A stretch of DNA of 28,616 nucleotides from JBBQKP01 sp038326995 (GCA_038326995.1 JBBQKP010000016.1:1-28616); one strand, 5' to 3'; counted from the first letter of the stretch, positions 1 to 8,706 are shown. Made by a program: numbers and translations. Notes: a model not told the origin generated them from the sequence alone.

Positions 1-18
1 TCGAGCCGACACTTTCGG

Positions 19-2037
19 ATGGTCACGAACTTGAACACGTGGCCTCGTTCGTTTCAATTGCTAAGACTCTTGCACGACCAACCACAGAACGCAAAACAAA
101 TTCTCGACCGGCAGATTCCCTGGCGGCTTCTCGTGCTCGCGCTATTGCCGCTGACGTTGTGCTACGGCCTGCTGTGGAATCCGTATTGGGTGCCCGGCGG
201 CGACAGCGAGGTGTACACCGCCATCGCCCGCTCGTTCGCTCGTGATCAAGGGTTTCTCTTTAACGGCCAGCACGTCGCGATCGCCCCGCCGGGCTGGCCT
301 TACTTACTGTCGCTCTTGATGCGTGTTTCGCCCGAGTTCGGCTTTTTAAAAGCGTGCAACGCCTTGATGATGCTCGGGTCATTGGGGGTGACGTTTTTCG
401 TGCTCAGGCGTTTCGTACCCGACACCGCCGCCGCGATCATTGTTGTCATCGCCGGTCTGCTGCACCCGCTTTACCCGATGACGTTCTGGCTGCACACCGA
501 AGCGGCGTTTTGCCTGATCGCGTCGGCCTCGCTTCTGTTTGCGGTGCGAATCAGTGAGGGCAAAAGCGAGGGCTTGGCTGGCGTGCTGTCCGTTGTCGCG
601 TTGCTGATGCTGCTGGCGATGGGATGCTTCGTCCGCTGGACGGGCTTGATCCAGATCGTACTGGTGGCGGCGATTCTGCTTTCGCCCGCGAGGGGGAAGA
701 TTTCGCCGCGGCTCTACGTCATCACCGCTCTTGCGATTGCGGTAACGATCGCGGCATTTCTGCAAACCCGGTCGATCACCAGGCTCACATCCGAGCAGGC
801 CGCCGAAACGCGAGAAGCTGGCGGCGGGGCAGAAATCGCCGACGCAGAAACTCAGGCGCCCTCGGTCCTTACTATCATCTCCTCTGTCGAGTCGCGCTCA
901 CTACCGCAGGAATACGCCATGCGATTCATGGCGGCGGGTCGATGGTTCGGATGGTTCTTGTGGTACCCCACACGCTTTGGGCGATCTGTTGCTCCCATCG
1001 ATTCTGTCGGCGTGGTCATGGGCTGGGTCACAATCGGTCTGCTCGCAATCACCCTCATCGCGACCGTCCGCAAACGGCAGTTCCTGTTTCTCGGGCTCGG
1101 CATCTACACCAGTGCGCTGGTGATGAATTGGCCCAACCCCAACGCGCGATACTTCGTACCCGTTGCGCCTTTTATTCTCGCGGGAGTGTGGCACGCCCTG
1201 TCGCTCCTGACCCGCACACGGGCCGCCGCGCACGTTCTGGTGGTGCTCCTGCCATTGAGCGTCGCGCTGGTGTGTGTTGACCTATTCTGGCTTCCCGCCA
1301 GGCAAGCTTTTACCGCACTTGGAATTGCCTGGCCCACGTCGGAAATGAGGCCGATGCGGATACTCACATTCGCCGTCATCGTGTTCTGGAGCGGCTACGC
1401 GATCGTCCACTTCGTACGAAGTCGGTTCAGTCTGGATACCGACCCTCCCCGCATTCTGGGCGTGCTCTTTTTCGGCTCAATCCTTGCGGTGAATTTGCCC
1501 CTTCTTGCAATCGACATCCGCATCATGCGGAGCGGCGAGGCGTTTTACTCGCGCTGGGAGGCGTCGAGTGTGCGCGAGCTGATTCGCGCTTCGCATTGGC
1601 TTTACCTCACCAAAGACGACCGCCAGGGTCGCGTGGGTATCTCAGAGACGTACTTCAACCTGGGCAGATCCTCCACCAGCAAGTTCGGCCTGCGGGCCGC
1701 ACACCTGCTCTCCGACTGCGTCGTCTTTCCCGCGCCTCGTCGATTTTCGCGCACCACTGAAGTCACAATCAATCCGGGCCTGAACCGATGGGCCCGCGAG
1801 AAACGCGTCGACTACTATCTCTTTCAGGAAGCATGGCAGCCCTGGCGACTATGGCATTTTCGATTGCCGCTTCGGCTGCAGCAGAGGCTCGATCCGCTGT
1901 TCGATCCTGAAAAAACCTCGGGCGGTTGGAAATTGTTCGTCCGGCGCGGCGAACGACTTCAACCCGCATTGATCCCAACTGATTCGTCGCCGGCCTTAAT
2001 ATCAAAACCCTGGCCCAGAAGAGTTCCGGGATTGTAG
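19..2037 (+). CDS. GT-C family membrane glycosyltransferase (ArnT/PMT-like)
   Basis: This 672-residue polytopic membrane protein probably transfers a sugar from a polyprenyl-phosphate carrier to a lipid or protein acceptor on the outer face of the inner membrane. The first hydrophobic segment (about residues 36-52) is followed by a periplasmic loop with GGDSEVYTAIARS, an acidic motif in the place where GT-C enzymes of the ArnT/PMT_2 type keep their catalytic Asp/Glu. Roughly ten further hydrophobic stretches follow, then a soluble C-terminal part from about residue 500. The reading frame is open to the window edge, so the true start could lie upstream; ATG 19 is the first one available. The GT9 gene begins 24 bp after its stop, which suggests an envelope polysaccharide or glycolipid operon. 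The family call is fairly secure; donor and acceptor cannot be read from the sequence. Confidence 0.75.
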   Translation: MVTNLNTWPRSFQLLRLLHDQPQNAKQILDRQIPWRLLVLALLPLTLCYGLLWNPYWVPGGDSEVYTAIARSFARDQGFLFNGQHVAIAPPGWPYLLSLLMRVSPEFGFLKACNALMMLGSLGVTFFVLRRFVPDTAAAIIVVIAGLLHPLYPMTFWLHTEAAFCLIASASLLFAVRISEGKSEGLAGVLSVVALLMLLAMGCFVRWTGLIQIVLVAAILLSPARGKISPRLYVITALAIAVTIAAFLQTRSITRLTSEQAAETREAGGGAEIADAETQAPSVLTIISSVESRSLPQEYAMRFMAAGRWFGWFLWYPTRFGRSVAPIDSVGVVMGWVTIGLLAITLIATVRKRQFLFLGLGIYTSALVMNWPNPNARYFVPVAPFILAGVWHALSLLTRTRAAAHVLVVLLPLSVALVCVDLFWLPARQAFTALGIAWPTSEMRPMRILTFAVIVFWSGYAIVHFVRSRFSLDTDPPRILGVLFFGSILAVNLPLLAIDIRIMRSGEAFYSRWEASSVRELIRASHWLYLTKDDRQGRVGISETYFNLGRSSTSKFGLRAAHLLSDCVVFPAPRRFSRTTEVTINPGLNRWAREKRVDYYLFQEAWQPWRLWHFRLPLRLQQRLDPLFDPEKTSGGWKLFVRRGERLQPALIPTDSSPALISKPWPRRVPGL

Positions 2038-2061
2038 AAAAGTTTTCCAGGAAAAGGTCGC

Positions 2062-3180
2062 ATGGTCGTCTCAACAGGCATTCTTCCATCCCCAAATCGC
2101 GTGGTCGTATTGATGGTCGCGGGCATTGGCAATGCGCTCATGACGCAGCCGATGGTGAGACAGCTTCGCATCGCGCTTCCACACGCGCGTGTCGTGGTTG
2201 TCGCCAAGAGCAAGGCGATGGCGGAGCCGTTTCTACGACTCGCCGCGCCGCGTCCGCTCGACGACGTCCGCATCGCATCCAAAAGCTCGGCCGCGCTGAT
2301 CCGAACACTCCGCGACGAACGCGCCGACTGGCTCGTCATCCCATTTCCCAGCAATCGCTGGCAGTACAACGCGCTGGCGGTGGCGAGCGGCGCGAAGCAC
2401 GTTCTCGTGCACGGCTATCCGCCCGCACACGCCGCCTCGATGGGATGGTCGAGCGTTTTCAAACGAGTGCATGCACAGAACGGCATTCACGACGTGCTGC
2501 AGAATCTGCAACTGATTCGGGCGGCGGGGCTCGATGTCGATCTTGCCGACGCGCCGAATTTCAACGTGACAGACGATGAACTCGCGCAGGCGGATGCGCT
2601 ATTAGAAAACGGGTCTCAGGACCATCCGCACGACAATCCGATCGTGGTCATTCACGCCGGCAGTGCGAAGACGATCCTCGCCGCCGCCAAACGCTGGCCG
2701 CCGGAGAATTACGCGAGGCTGATCGACGAAATATCAAAGCGAAACACGCACCGCATCGTTCTTGTCGAAGGCCCGGACGAGGTCGGCATCGCGCAGCACA
2801 TCACGTCGCTTCTTCAACACGCGCGCGTCGGCAAAGCACTGCAGGTCATCCCGCTCAATTGCCCGCTTGGCGTCTCGGCGGGTGTGCTCAAAAGGGCGCA
2901 GTTGTATATCGGCACAGACAGTGGCCTGGCACATCTCGCCGCCGCCGTCGGAACGCGGGCCGTCACGCTCTTCGCCCCGGCCGACCCGGACCGCGTCTGT
3001 CCGTTCGGCCAGCGTGATCGGGTCATTCAACCGCCCGTTTCGTGCGCGCCTTGCTTCCTTTACCCCTATCAATCCGCACGCCCGGCCATGCGATGCTCGG
3101 CCCCGATGTGCGTGCAAAAGATCACCGTCGAATCCGTGATCGAACAGGCTAATCGAGAACTGAACGCAAGTTTCAGGTGA
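2062..3180 (+). CDS. Glycosyltransferase family 9 (heptosyltransferase-like)
   Basis: This 372-residue cytoplasmic GT-B enzyme resembles ADP-heptose:LPS heptosyltransferases. The N-terminal Rossmann-like half holds an early motif VLMVAGIGNALMTQPMVRQL. The C-terminal half has the nucleotide-sugar site: IVVIHAGSAKTI near residue 195, then YIGTDSGLAHLAAAVG near 287-302, the family's D-S-G-x-x-H signature. Near the end four cysteines (SCAPC ... RCSAPMC) are spaced as in many GT9 proteins. An AGGAAAAGG ribosome site at 2048-2056 supports ATG 2062. It follows the GT-C enzyme by 24 bp, so the two probably act in one surface-glycan pathway. The sugar is not certain; many GT9 members outside proteobacteria use substrates other than heptose. 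Confidence 0.85.
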   Translation: MVVSTGILPSPNRVVVLMVAGIGNALMTQPMVRQLRIALPHARVVVVAKSKAMAEPFLRLAAPRPLDDVRIASKSSAALIRTLRDERADWLVIPFPSNRWQYNALAVASGAKHVLVHGYPPAHAASMGWSSVFKRVHAQNGIHDVLQNLQLIRAAGLDVDLADAPNFNVTDDELAQADALLENGSQDHPHDNPIVVIHAGSAKTILAAAKRWPPENYARLIDEISKRNTHRIVLVEGPDEVGIAQHITSLLQHARVGKALQVIPLNCPLGVSAGVLKRAQLYIGTDSGLAHLAAAVGTRAVTLFAPADPDRVCPFGQRDRVIQPPVSCAPCFLYPYQSARPAMRCSAPMCVQKITVESVIEQANRELNASFR

Positions 3181-3194
3181 AGTAGCCCGACTAA

Positions 3195-5384
3195 TTAGTC
3201 TACTACTTCGAGCTTCCCGGCTGACGCCGTCCCTGCCATCTGGCACGCGGTTCTCACCGCACGAATGAGCTGAGTGACCGTCGAGTGAATCGTAGAGAGA
3301 TCCGCACGCAGGCGGAGTGAGGCGTCTGCGCCTTGTGCGAGTCTGGAAATCGATTCCGGGCCGTCATCGGGCAAAGACCGAAACTCGGCGAGTTCTTTTC
3401 GCAGCTCGTCGTATCGGCGTTCGACCGAAAGTTGCTGCATCAATGCCGCTCGGCGGGTCCAGTCTTTGTGGTCAAGACTCAAGACTTTTGCGGGCGGCGC
3501 AGCGGGAGGTGTGTCGCTTGTTCCCAGTGTCTCGTCGAGCACGCGCAGCAATTCCCTGCGGTCGATCGGCTTTGCAAGGTAGTCGCTGCACCCGTTATCG
3601 AGGCACCGCTCACGATCACCCGCCATCGCGTGTGCGGTCAGCGCGACGATCGGCCCCTTCCAGCCGCGGGCGCGCAGGTGTCGGGCCGCTGCGTAACCGT
3701 CGAGCTCGGGCATCTGCATGTCCATCAGCACCAACTGGTACGGGCGACCTTCACGCTCTGCGACATCAAACTTCTGCACGGCGATTAAGCCGTTGTCGGC
3801 GACATCGACTTCGATGCCGAGCTTTGAAAGCTGAAAGCGAATCAGCCTCTGATTGTCAGGCCCGTCCTCTGCCAACAGCACTCTTCCATCATACTTGGCC
3901 GCGCTTCGTGTCTTGTGTGCGAGTCCACTGCGTTCTGCCTCCACCTGATTCGTGACGGTGCGATTATGGACGGGGTTGGGCGTGTACAACTCGGGCGTAT
4001 ACACCTCGGGCTTCATATTGCTGGCGGCGATTCGAAGAGTGAACGTACTTCCACGCCCCGCCTCTGACTCAATCGATATATCGCCACCCATAAGCTGCGC
4101 CAGTCGTCGACTGATTGCCAGGCCAAGCCCCGTGCCACCGAACCGGCGTTCGGTCGATTCTTCTGCCTGGCAGAAGGGCTCGAACAGCTTCGCCGATTGT
4201 TCAACAGAAAGGCCGATGCCGGTATCAATCACATCGAATCGAATGAGATGGTCGGCAGATGAGGTCGCGGTCTCGAACGAGGTGACAAGTTGCACAGAAC
4301 CCTGACTGGTAAACTTGATCGCATTGCCGACGAGATTGATGAGAACCTGACGAAGGCGAGTCGGATCAGATTTGCACACCCTGGGGATGGGCCCTTGGAA
4401 AGAGGTCGTCAGGCCGATTTTCTTTGATGCCGCAAGGTCGCGCATCAGGGATTCGACATGGAAAACGATGTCCTCAATGGAGCAGTCGATGTTTTCGACC
4501 ATCATCTTTCCGGCTTCGATCTTGGCGATATCCAGAATGTCGTTGATGAGCTTCAGCAGGTGCTCTCCATTTCGGCGGATGACCTGCACGCTGTTGACCT
4601 TCTGATTTTCGTTGATCGACGGATCAAGCAGAATGTCCGCATAACCGAGGATGGCGGTCATGGGCGTTCGGATTTCATGACTGAAGCTCGCGAGAAAATC
4701 TGTTTTAGCGCGGTTGGCGTTCTCGGCTTCAAGCCGTGCAACATTCGCCTCGGTTCGCGATTGCTCTATTTGCCGAAATCGAATTTCGAGCTCGGCCTTC
4801 TGCTCTTCGAGAACGCCTCGCGCGTGGGTCAGAATTTGCTGCTGCTCGACCAGCGCAGATTCGGTTCGTTTGCGATCGGAGATATCGCTCGCCAGTGCAA
4901 GCAGCCGATCCGAGCTCTCGCCCGATTCGCCGGGGATTCGCTCGAAGCGGATTCCAATGATTTGAGTCGAGGGCTCGCCGACGATGTTCGCTTCGGATGC
5001 CGTTGCATTGGACTGAAGCGTGCTGAGGATTGTCTCGACCTCAGATGCTTCAGAAGTTTTTCCCGCCAGGACGAGTCGCATCGATTTACGCGCAAGCGCC
5101 CAGTCTTCTGCACCGACCAATGAGCTGAGTGATTCACACTTCGAGTCGATCAACTGTGCGGCAGTCGTCTGGGAAGGCTGTGAGGAATTTTGAAACAGGC
5201 GAGACCAGGCGACATTGGTCAGCAGGATCGTTCCCTTCGCATCAAGAATTGCCAGGGCCAGCGGATTTCGCACAAACGCAAAATCCGCCAGCGGATTCAA
5301 CGTCGCGCTGGTTGTCTCATTGACGCGAGCAATTGGGCAATCGCTTTCTCCCGTCACTTTGCTGTGTATGTCATTCGTAGTCAT
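3195..5384 (-). CDS. Hybrid histidine kinase (PAS-HisKA-HATPase-REC)
   Basis: This sensor kinase autophosphorylates on histidine and passes the phosphate to its own receiver domain. From ATG 5384 (729 residues) it has a PAS-like domain (about 30-170), a coiled coil (about 175-225), HisKA with SFSHEIRTP (His236), HATPase_c with the N box VGNAIKF and G boxes DTGIG and GGTGLG, and a receiver with acidic pair ED, phospho-Asp555 in VLMDMQMPELDG and the conserved Lys in LAKPID. No transmembrane segment is visible, so it is probably cytoplasmic. A tail of about 115 residues follows the receiver and shows no clear HPt motif. The frame extends to ATG 5447 and GTG 5471, but the added residues are Arg/Cys-rich and none of the starts has a good ribosome site. 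The linker before the receiver holds a 15-bp duplication (3978-4007). No partner regulator is adjacent. Confidence 0.88.
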   Translation of the reverse strand: MTTNDIHSKVTGESDCPIARVNETTSATLNPLADFAFVRNPLALAILDAKGTILLTNVAWSRLFQNSSQPSQTTAAQLIDSKCESLSSLVGAEDWALARKSMRLVLAGKTSEASEVETILSTLQSNATASEANIVGEPSTQIIGIRFERIPGESGESSDRLLALASDISDRKRTESALVEQQQILTHARGVLEEQKAELEIRFRQIEQSRTEANVARLEAENANRAKTDFLASFSHEIRTPMTAILGYADILLDPSINENQKVNSVQVIRRNGEHLLKLINDILDIAKIEAGKMMVENIDCSIEDIVFHVESLMRDLAASKKIGLTTSFQGPIPRVCKSDPTRLRQVLINLVGNAIKFTSQGSVQLVTSFETATSSADHLIRFDVIDTGIGLSVEQSAKLFEPFCQAEESTERRFGGTGLGLAISRRLAQLMGGDISIESEAGRGSTFTLRIAASNMKPEVYTPELYTPNPVHNRTVTNQVEAERSGLAHKTRSAAKYDGRVLLAEDGPDNQRLIRFQLSKLGIEVDVADNGLIAVQKFDVAEREGRPYQLVLMDMQMPELDGYAAARHLRARGWKGPIVALTAHAMAGDRERCLDNGCSDYLAKPIDRRELLRVLDETLGTSDTPPAAPPAKVLSLDHKDWTRRAALMQQLSVERRYDELRKELAEFRSLPDDGPESISRLAQGADASLRLRADLSTIHSTVTQLIRAVRTACQMAGTASAGKLEVVD

Positions 5385-5800
5385 TTGCACCAATCGGAAC
5401 CGAACCCGCCCGATTCGACACCACTCGCTCACCAGCGGACCCGACATGCGGCGATCTGCATGACAAACCACGGTATTGGGAAAAGGTCATCTACCAAAAG
5501 AGATCGGCATGGTTGATCGGTTGCGTAACTTCAAGAGTCATTACTGTTACGAATCACGATCAATGGAAACCGATTCACGGCCTGCTCCGATAATTTAGGC
5601 CCTGATGACGCACGGTCGCTTTACCTGTTCCCCTCGGGCGATTATCACTAGGTCAGCTCAGGAACGGATTCGCCGAGACGGAGCCGCGAAACAGCCGCGA
5701 GTAAATCTCGTGACCTGTACAGGTCACCGGTGGCCACGACGGGTCACTGACACAGGCGATCTCTCTCTTGCTCAAATTCAGTTCACGGAGGATTACGCCC
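5385..5800. other. Intergenic region between divergent genes
   Basis: This gap separates the minus-strand kinase from the plus-strand exported SH3-like protein and must hold both promoters. Possible upstream extension of the kinase would occupy 5385-5471. The clearest structure is the 18-bp palindrome at 5710-5727, described separately. I see no convincing small gene in the gap; the plus-strand frame starting at 5605 runs into the downstream gene in another frame and has atypical composition. Confidence 0.5.
5710..5727. promoter_or_regulatory. 18-bp perfect palindrome, candidate operator
   Basis: The sequence GTGACCTGTACAGGTCAC reads the same on both strands with no mismatch. It lies 73 bp upstream of the ATG at 5801. 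A further GGGTCAC half-site follows at 5741-5747 and a short TGGCCA palindrome lies between. The layout suits a dimeric repressor or activator site. No regulator gene is next to it, so the binding protein is unknown. Confidence 0.4.
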
Positions 5801-7348
5801 ATGACATCCAATCGACCCATCGTTTCTTTTGCCGCGGCCGTCACGAGTTTTGTGACAACTTCTGTCCCGGCGGTTACGGGCTTTGCTCTCTTGCTTCCCG
5901 CATCGATCGCGACCGCACAGGTGCCGGCAAGTCAAGCTCCGGCGTCACCGTCGCAATCACCGGCCTCGAGCGATCAGGGCCAGCTCACCTTCCTGGGCAC
6001 CATCAACGCCGACAATACTTTTCTTCGTTCAGGTCCGTCGGCCGACAACAATCAATATCAGGTCTTCAGGCTCGACAAGGGGGCTCAGGTTGTGGTCGTC
6101 GGTATTCGCAACGAATGGCTTCAGGTCGTTCCACCGGCCGGGTCTTTTTGCGTGATCGACAAAACCGATGTCGAACGCCTGGGCAATGGGTCGGTCGCGC
6201 GAATCACCAATCGCGAAGGTGCCACAGTTCGACTGGGTTCAACCATCGTTCCCAGCCGGTATAAGCTCAGCCCCAACCGACTCGAACGCGGCACGGATGT
6301 GAAAGTGATCGGCGAGGAGGATGATCGCGTAAAAGTCGCGCCGCCTCAGGGCATCTATTTCTGGGTCGAGCGCGCCGCAGTGACGCCCGTCAGGCGACTG
6401 GATCCAGCCCAGGTCGCCGGCCAGTCCGACCAGATCGCCAACAACACTCAGCCCCAGAATCCCAACTCCATTCCCGTTACGCCCCCCATCACTCCCCCCA
6501 TCACTCCCCCCATCACTCCCACCGACCCGGCCAATAGCTTCACAGTCACTTCGGATGATGGGACGACGCCCGTATCGCCCGGCACGACCGCAGGAGGCGT
6601 CACCGACCCCGGCCAGACGCCCGGCGTCGCGGGTAATGAAACGCAGACCCCCGGCACACAACTGCCCGATAACGCCGCCATCAAAGCGTTGCAAGATCAA
6701 GTCGCCCTCCTCGAGCAAGACTACGCCAAGGCCGGCCAGCAGCCCATCACCGAGCAGCCCGTCGATGAACTTCTTGCTCGATACCAAACGCTTTCGGACA
6801 ACCCACAGCTTCCGCCCAACGCGCGGCAAGTCGTGGAATTTCGCCTCCAAGCCCTCGCCGTTCGAAAGGATGCGCTCGAGCAGTTCAAGGCCGTTCAGCA
6901 ACTTCGCGACGACATGACCGCCAAGCAGGCCGTGCTACATGGCGAGGAAAAAGAACTTCGCGAACGCGCGGAGGCGTCAAAGGTCACCCGATACACGGCC
7001 CTGGGCCGACTCGTGACTTCCAGCCTGCAAGTCGGATCGGAAACGCTCTACCGCCTGGTCGATCCGACCACAGGCCGCACGGTCGTGTATATCCGCACGA
7101 ACGACGCCAACGTGACTGCCGCGCTCGATAAGTTCGTGGGCGTGTCGGGCGAGGTCGTATCCGACGATCAGATCAATCTCACTTACGTCACCCCGACCAA
7201 AATCGAACAGGTCGATCCGCAACTGGTCAACGTCCGCGTCTTCGCTGAATTCCTCCCGCCCAGCATGCTCAGTACGAATGTCGAGCCCGTCGGCGTAGCG
7301 CCCGTCGGCTCTGGGCGTGCTCCGGCAACAAGCCCGGCACCGCAATAG
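5801..7348 (+). CDS. Exported protein with two SH3-like domains
   Basis: I do not recognise a named family for this 515-residue protein. A good ribosome site (GGAGGATT, 5788-5795) supports ATG 5801. Residues 1-40 form a signal peptide ending near ATAQ. Two SH3-like segments follow: about 65-125 (NTFLRSGPSADNNQYQVFRL, then VVVVGIRNEWLQVV) and about 138-196 (ATVRLGSTIVPSRY, then VKVIGEEDDRVKVAPP). Such domains often bind cell-wall peptides. Residues 200-290 are Pro/Thr-rich and include a 12-bp DNA repeat giving ITPP units. A helical, probably coiled-coil region covers about 290-395, and a small beta-rich domain about 396-485 ends the fold. It probably acts in the periplasm or cell wall. The palindrome upstream suggests its own regulation. 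Confidence 0.75.
   Translation: MTSNRPIVSFAAAVTSFVTTSVPAVTGFALLLPASIATAQVPASQAPASPSQSPASSDQGQLTFLGTINADNTFLRSGPSADNNQYQVFRLDKGAQVVVVGIRNEWLQVVPPAGSFCVIDKTDVERLGNGSVARITNREGATVRLGSTIVPSRYKLSPNRLERGTDVKVIGEEDDRVKVAPPQGIYFWVERAAVTPVRRLDPAQVAGQSDQIANNTQPQNPNSIPVTPPITPPITPPITPTDPANSFTVTSDDGTTPVSPGTTAGGVTDPGQTPGVAGNETQTPGTQLPDNAAIKALQDQVALLEQDYAKAGQQPITEQPVDELLARYQTLSDNPQLPPNARQVVEFRLQALAVRKDALEQFKAVQQLRDDMTAKQAVLHGEEKELRERAEASKVTRYTALGRLVTSSLQVGSETLYRLVDPTTGRTVVYIRTNDANVTAALDKFVGVSGEVVSDDQINLTYVTPTKIEQVDPQLVNVRVFAEFLPPSMLSTNVEPVGVAPVGSGRAPATSPAPQ
6482..6517 (+). repeat. 12-bp tandem repeat, three units
   Basis: Three identical units CCCCCCATCACT run head to tail inside the exported SH3-like gene. 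The unit length keeps frame and encodes a repeated Ile-Thr-Pro-Pro in the proline-rich linker. Confidence 0.9.
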
Positions 7349-7460
7349 ACCCGTGTGATTTTCAAGTCTTTAGACCCGCCCGTTTTCAGTAGTCGGTAAT
7401 ACCGCCGTCCGACAATCGGCGTTTGTGATACCGCCACTCACAGGTCATCGACAAGATAAT

Positions 7461-7490
7461 TTGTCAATTCGGCCCATCTTCCTCTACACT
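7461..7490 (+). promoter_or_regulatory. Possible sigma70-type promoter of the PII gene
   Basis: A TTGTCA box (7461-7466) and a TACACT box (7485-7490) are separated by 18 bp, about 115 bp before the PII start codon. The -35 box overlaps an inverted repeat GACAA-6 nt-TTGTC (7450-7465) that could be an operator. Both boxes differ from consensus, so this is a suggestion only. Confidence 0.25.
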
Positions 7491-7606
7491 TTCGGTAGAT
7501 AGGTTTGCGACACAGGTACGGGAACACCTTGGCGTCATAAAGCCTGATAAAACAGAACGACCTACCAACCGCAGTCCGACCCGACGACACTTTTTCGGAG
7601 ACACTC

Positions 7607-7945
7607 ATGAAGATGATCGAAGCAGTTATCAAGCCTCAGAAACTCGATGAAGTTAAGGATGCGCTGGGGGCATTGGGCATTCTTGGTGCGACCGCGATCG
7701 AGGTCAAAGGTTTTGGCCGTCAGATGGGCCATACCGAGCGTTACCGCGGAGCCAAGATGGACATCGGATTCGTGCCCAAAGTCCTGCTCAAGGTCGCTGT
7801 CAAAGAAGTTGACCTCGAAAAGGCGATCAATGCCATCCTGACCAACGCACGCACCGGTCAGGTCGGCGACGGTAAGATTTTCGTCTACGACATCGGCAAG
7901 GTCTACCGCATCCGCACGGGCGAAGTCGACGATAACGCGCTCTAA
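7607..7945 (+). CDS. glnB: PII nitrogen regulatory protein
   Basis: PII is a small trimeric signal protein that senses ATP/ADP and 2-oxoglutarate and controls glutamine synthetase, AmtB transport and related targets. The 112-residue length equals that of E. coli GlnB and the two align without gaps. Family landmarks are VIKPQKLDEV, EVKGFGRQ (Gln39), the T-loop GHTERYRGAK and the C-terminal GKIFVYDIGKVYRIRTGE. The oddity is in the T-loop: position 51, Tyr in proteobacterial GlnB/GlnK and the uridylylation site, is Met here, and position 50 is Lys. Tyr46 is kept. A CGGAG ribosome site lies at 7596-7600. No amtB, glnA or glnD is nearby and a strong terminator follows, so it is transcribed alone. 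GlnB versus GlnK cannot be decided. Confidence 0.93.
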   Translation: MKMIEAVIKPQKLDEVKDALGALGILGATAIEVKGFGRQMGHTERYRGAKMDIGFVPKVLLKVAVKEVDLEKAINAILTNARTGQVGDGKIFVYDIGKVYRIRTGEVDDNAL

Positions 7946-7982
7946 TCAAGGGCGCGTCTCATCTGAATAACATCAATCAATC

Positions 7983-8018
7983 GGCGGCCGCGGTGTGATC
8001 ATCGCGGCCGCCTTTTTT
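7983..8018 (+). terminator. Rho-independent terminator after the PII gene
   Basis: A perfect 10-bp GC-rich stem (GGCGGCCGCG at 7983-7992 with CGCGGCCGCC at 8003-8012) encloses a 10-nt loop and is followed by six T residues. The next gene's ATG comes only five bases after the T run. Confidence 0.9.
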
Positions 8019-8023
8019 GACTC

Positions 8024-8590
8024 ATGAACACACTCGCCTCAACTCGGTCGTCTGGTGACCAGGCTTACAACCAGGCTTTCAATTGGGCCGGCTGGTCGCC
8101 GCGCGAGAAGGCGACACTGCTGTTTGTCATTGAGCCCGTCATAAATCCGTCCCGCATTCTGCTCATCGAAAAAAAACGCGGCCTGGGCGCGGGGCTCATC
8201 AACGGGCCGGGCGGAAGGCTCGAGCCCGGCGAGACGCCTCTCGCGTGTGCCATCCGCGAGACGCGCGAAGAACTCTGCATCGACGTGCTCGACCCGCAGC
8301 TCATCGGAACTTTGCGATTTCAATTCGTCGGCAGCGGAAAACTCTCCGGCCATTCCATTTTGGGTTACGTCTTTCACGCCTCGCATTTCACCGGAACCCC
8401 AACCGAAACCAACGAGGCCGTTCCGCTGTGGACGCCGCTCGATGCGATTCCCTACCACAAAATGTGGAAGGATGATGCACTTTGGTTGCCGCTGCTCATC
8501 GCGCGCCGGCCCTTCGCAGGACGATTCGTTTTCGACGAGCAGAACATGCTCGAGCACGACGTTCAAACGTGTTCGATCGACGATTTGTAA
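8024..8590 (+). CDS. MTH1-type Nudix hydrolase (probable 8-oxo-dGTP diphosphatase)
   Basis: This 188-residue enzyme probably hydrolyses oxidised purine nucleoside triphosphates such as 8-oxo-dGTP, keeping them out of DNA. The Nudix box spans residues 64-86: Gly64, Glu70, Arg78-Glu79, Glu82-Glu83, with Cys85 where the consensus has Gly. Around it the protein follows animal MTH1 (NUDT1) as I remember it: KKRGLGAGLINGPGG before the box, and IPYHKMWKDDALWLPLL near the end, which retains the Trp-x-Asp-Asp (148-151) that reads the oxidised base in MTH1. About 28 N-terminal residues precede the fold. The ATG starts five bases after the PII terminator and has no visible ribosome site, so a slightly later start or leaderless translation is possible. 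Confidence 0.85.
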   Translation: MNTLASTRSSGDQAYNQAFNWAGWSPREKATLLFVIEPVINPSRILLIEKKRGLGAGLINGPGGRLEPGETPLACAIRETREELCIDVLDPQLIGTLRFQFVGSGKLSGHSILGYVFHASHFTGTPTETNEAVPLWTPLDAIPYHKMWKDDALWLPLLIARRPFAGRFVFDEQNMLEHDVQTCSIDDL

Positions 8591-8600
8591 GACGAGTTAT

Positions 8601-8633
8601 AAAAAAGAGAACGGGCCGCAGGCGGCCCGTTCT
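8601..8633 (-). terminator. Rho-independent terminator of the minus-strand coiled-coil gene
   Basis: On the minus strand an 11-bp perfect stem (AGAACGGGCCG, loop of four, CGGCCCGTTCT) is followed by C and six T residues (8606-8601). It sits about 60 bp past the stop of the 8692-10125 gene. On the plus strand the same hairpin may also help end the Nudix transcript, although it lacks a good T run there. Confidence 0.85.
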
Positions 8634-8667
8634 TAACGCTTCAATATTTTACGTTTCAACGTCGATT

Positions 8668-8706
8668 AGCGCCAAGACTTAGCGCCAAGACTTAGCGTGA
8701 AGACTC
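8668..8706. repeat. 13-bp tandem repeat at a gene end
   Basis: AGCGCCAAGACTT occurs twice in a row (8668-8680, 8681-8693) and a third, altered unit covers 8694-8706. The stop codon of the minus-strand gene (8692-8694) lies at the junction of units two and three, so the last codons belong to the repeat. Confidence 0.85.

Noticed and set aside
3189..3200. 12-bp palindrome GACTAATTAGTC at the convergent gene ends
   Set aside because: It is AT-centred, has no loop or T run, overlaps the kinase stop codon, and is short enough to be chance.
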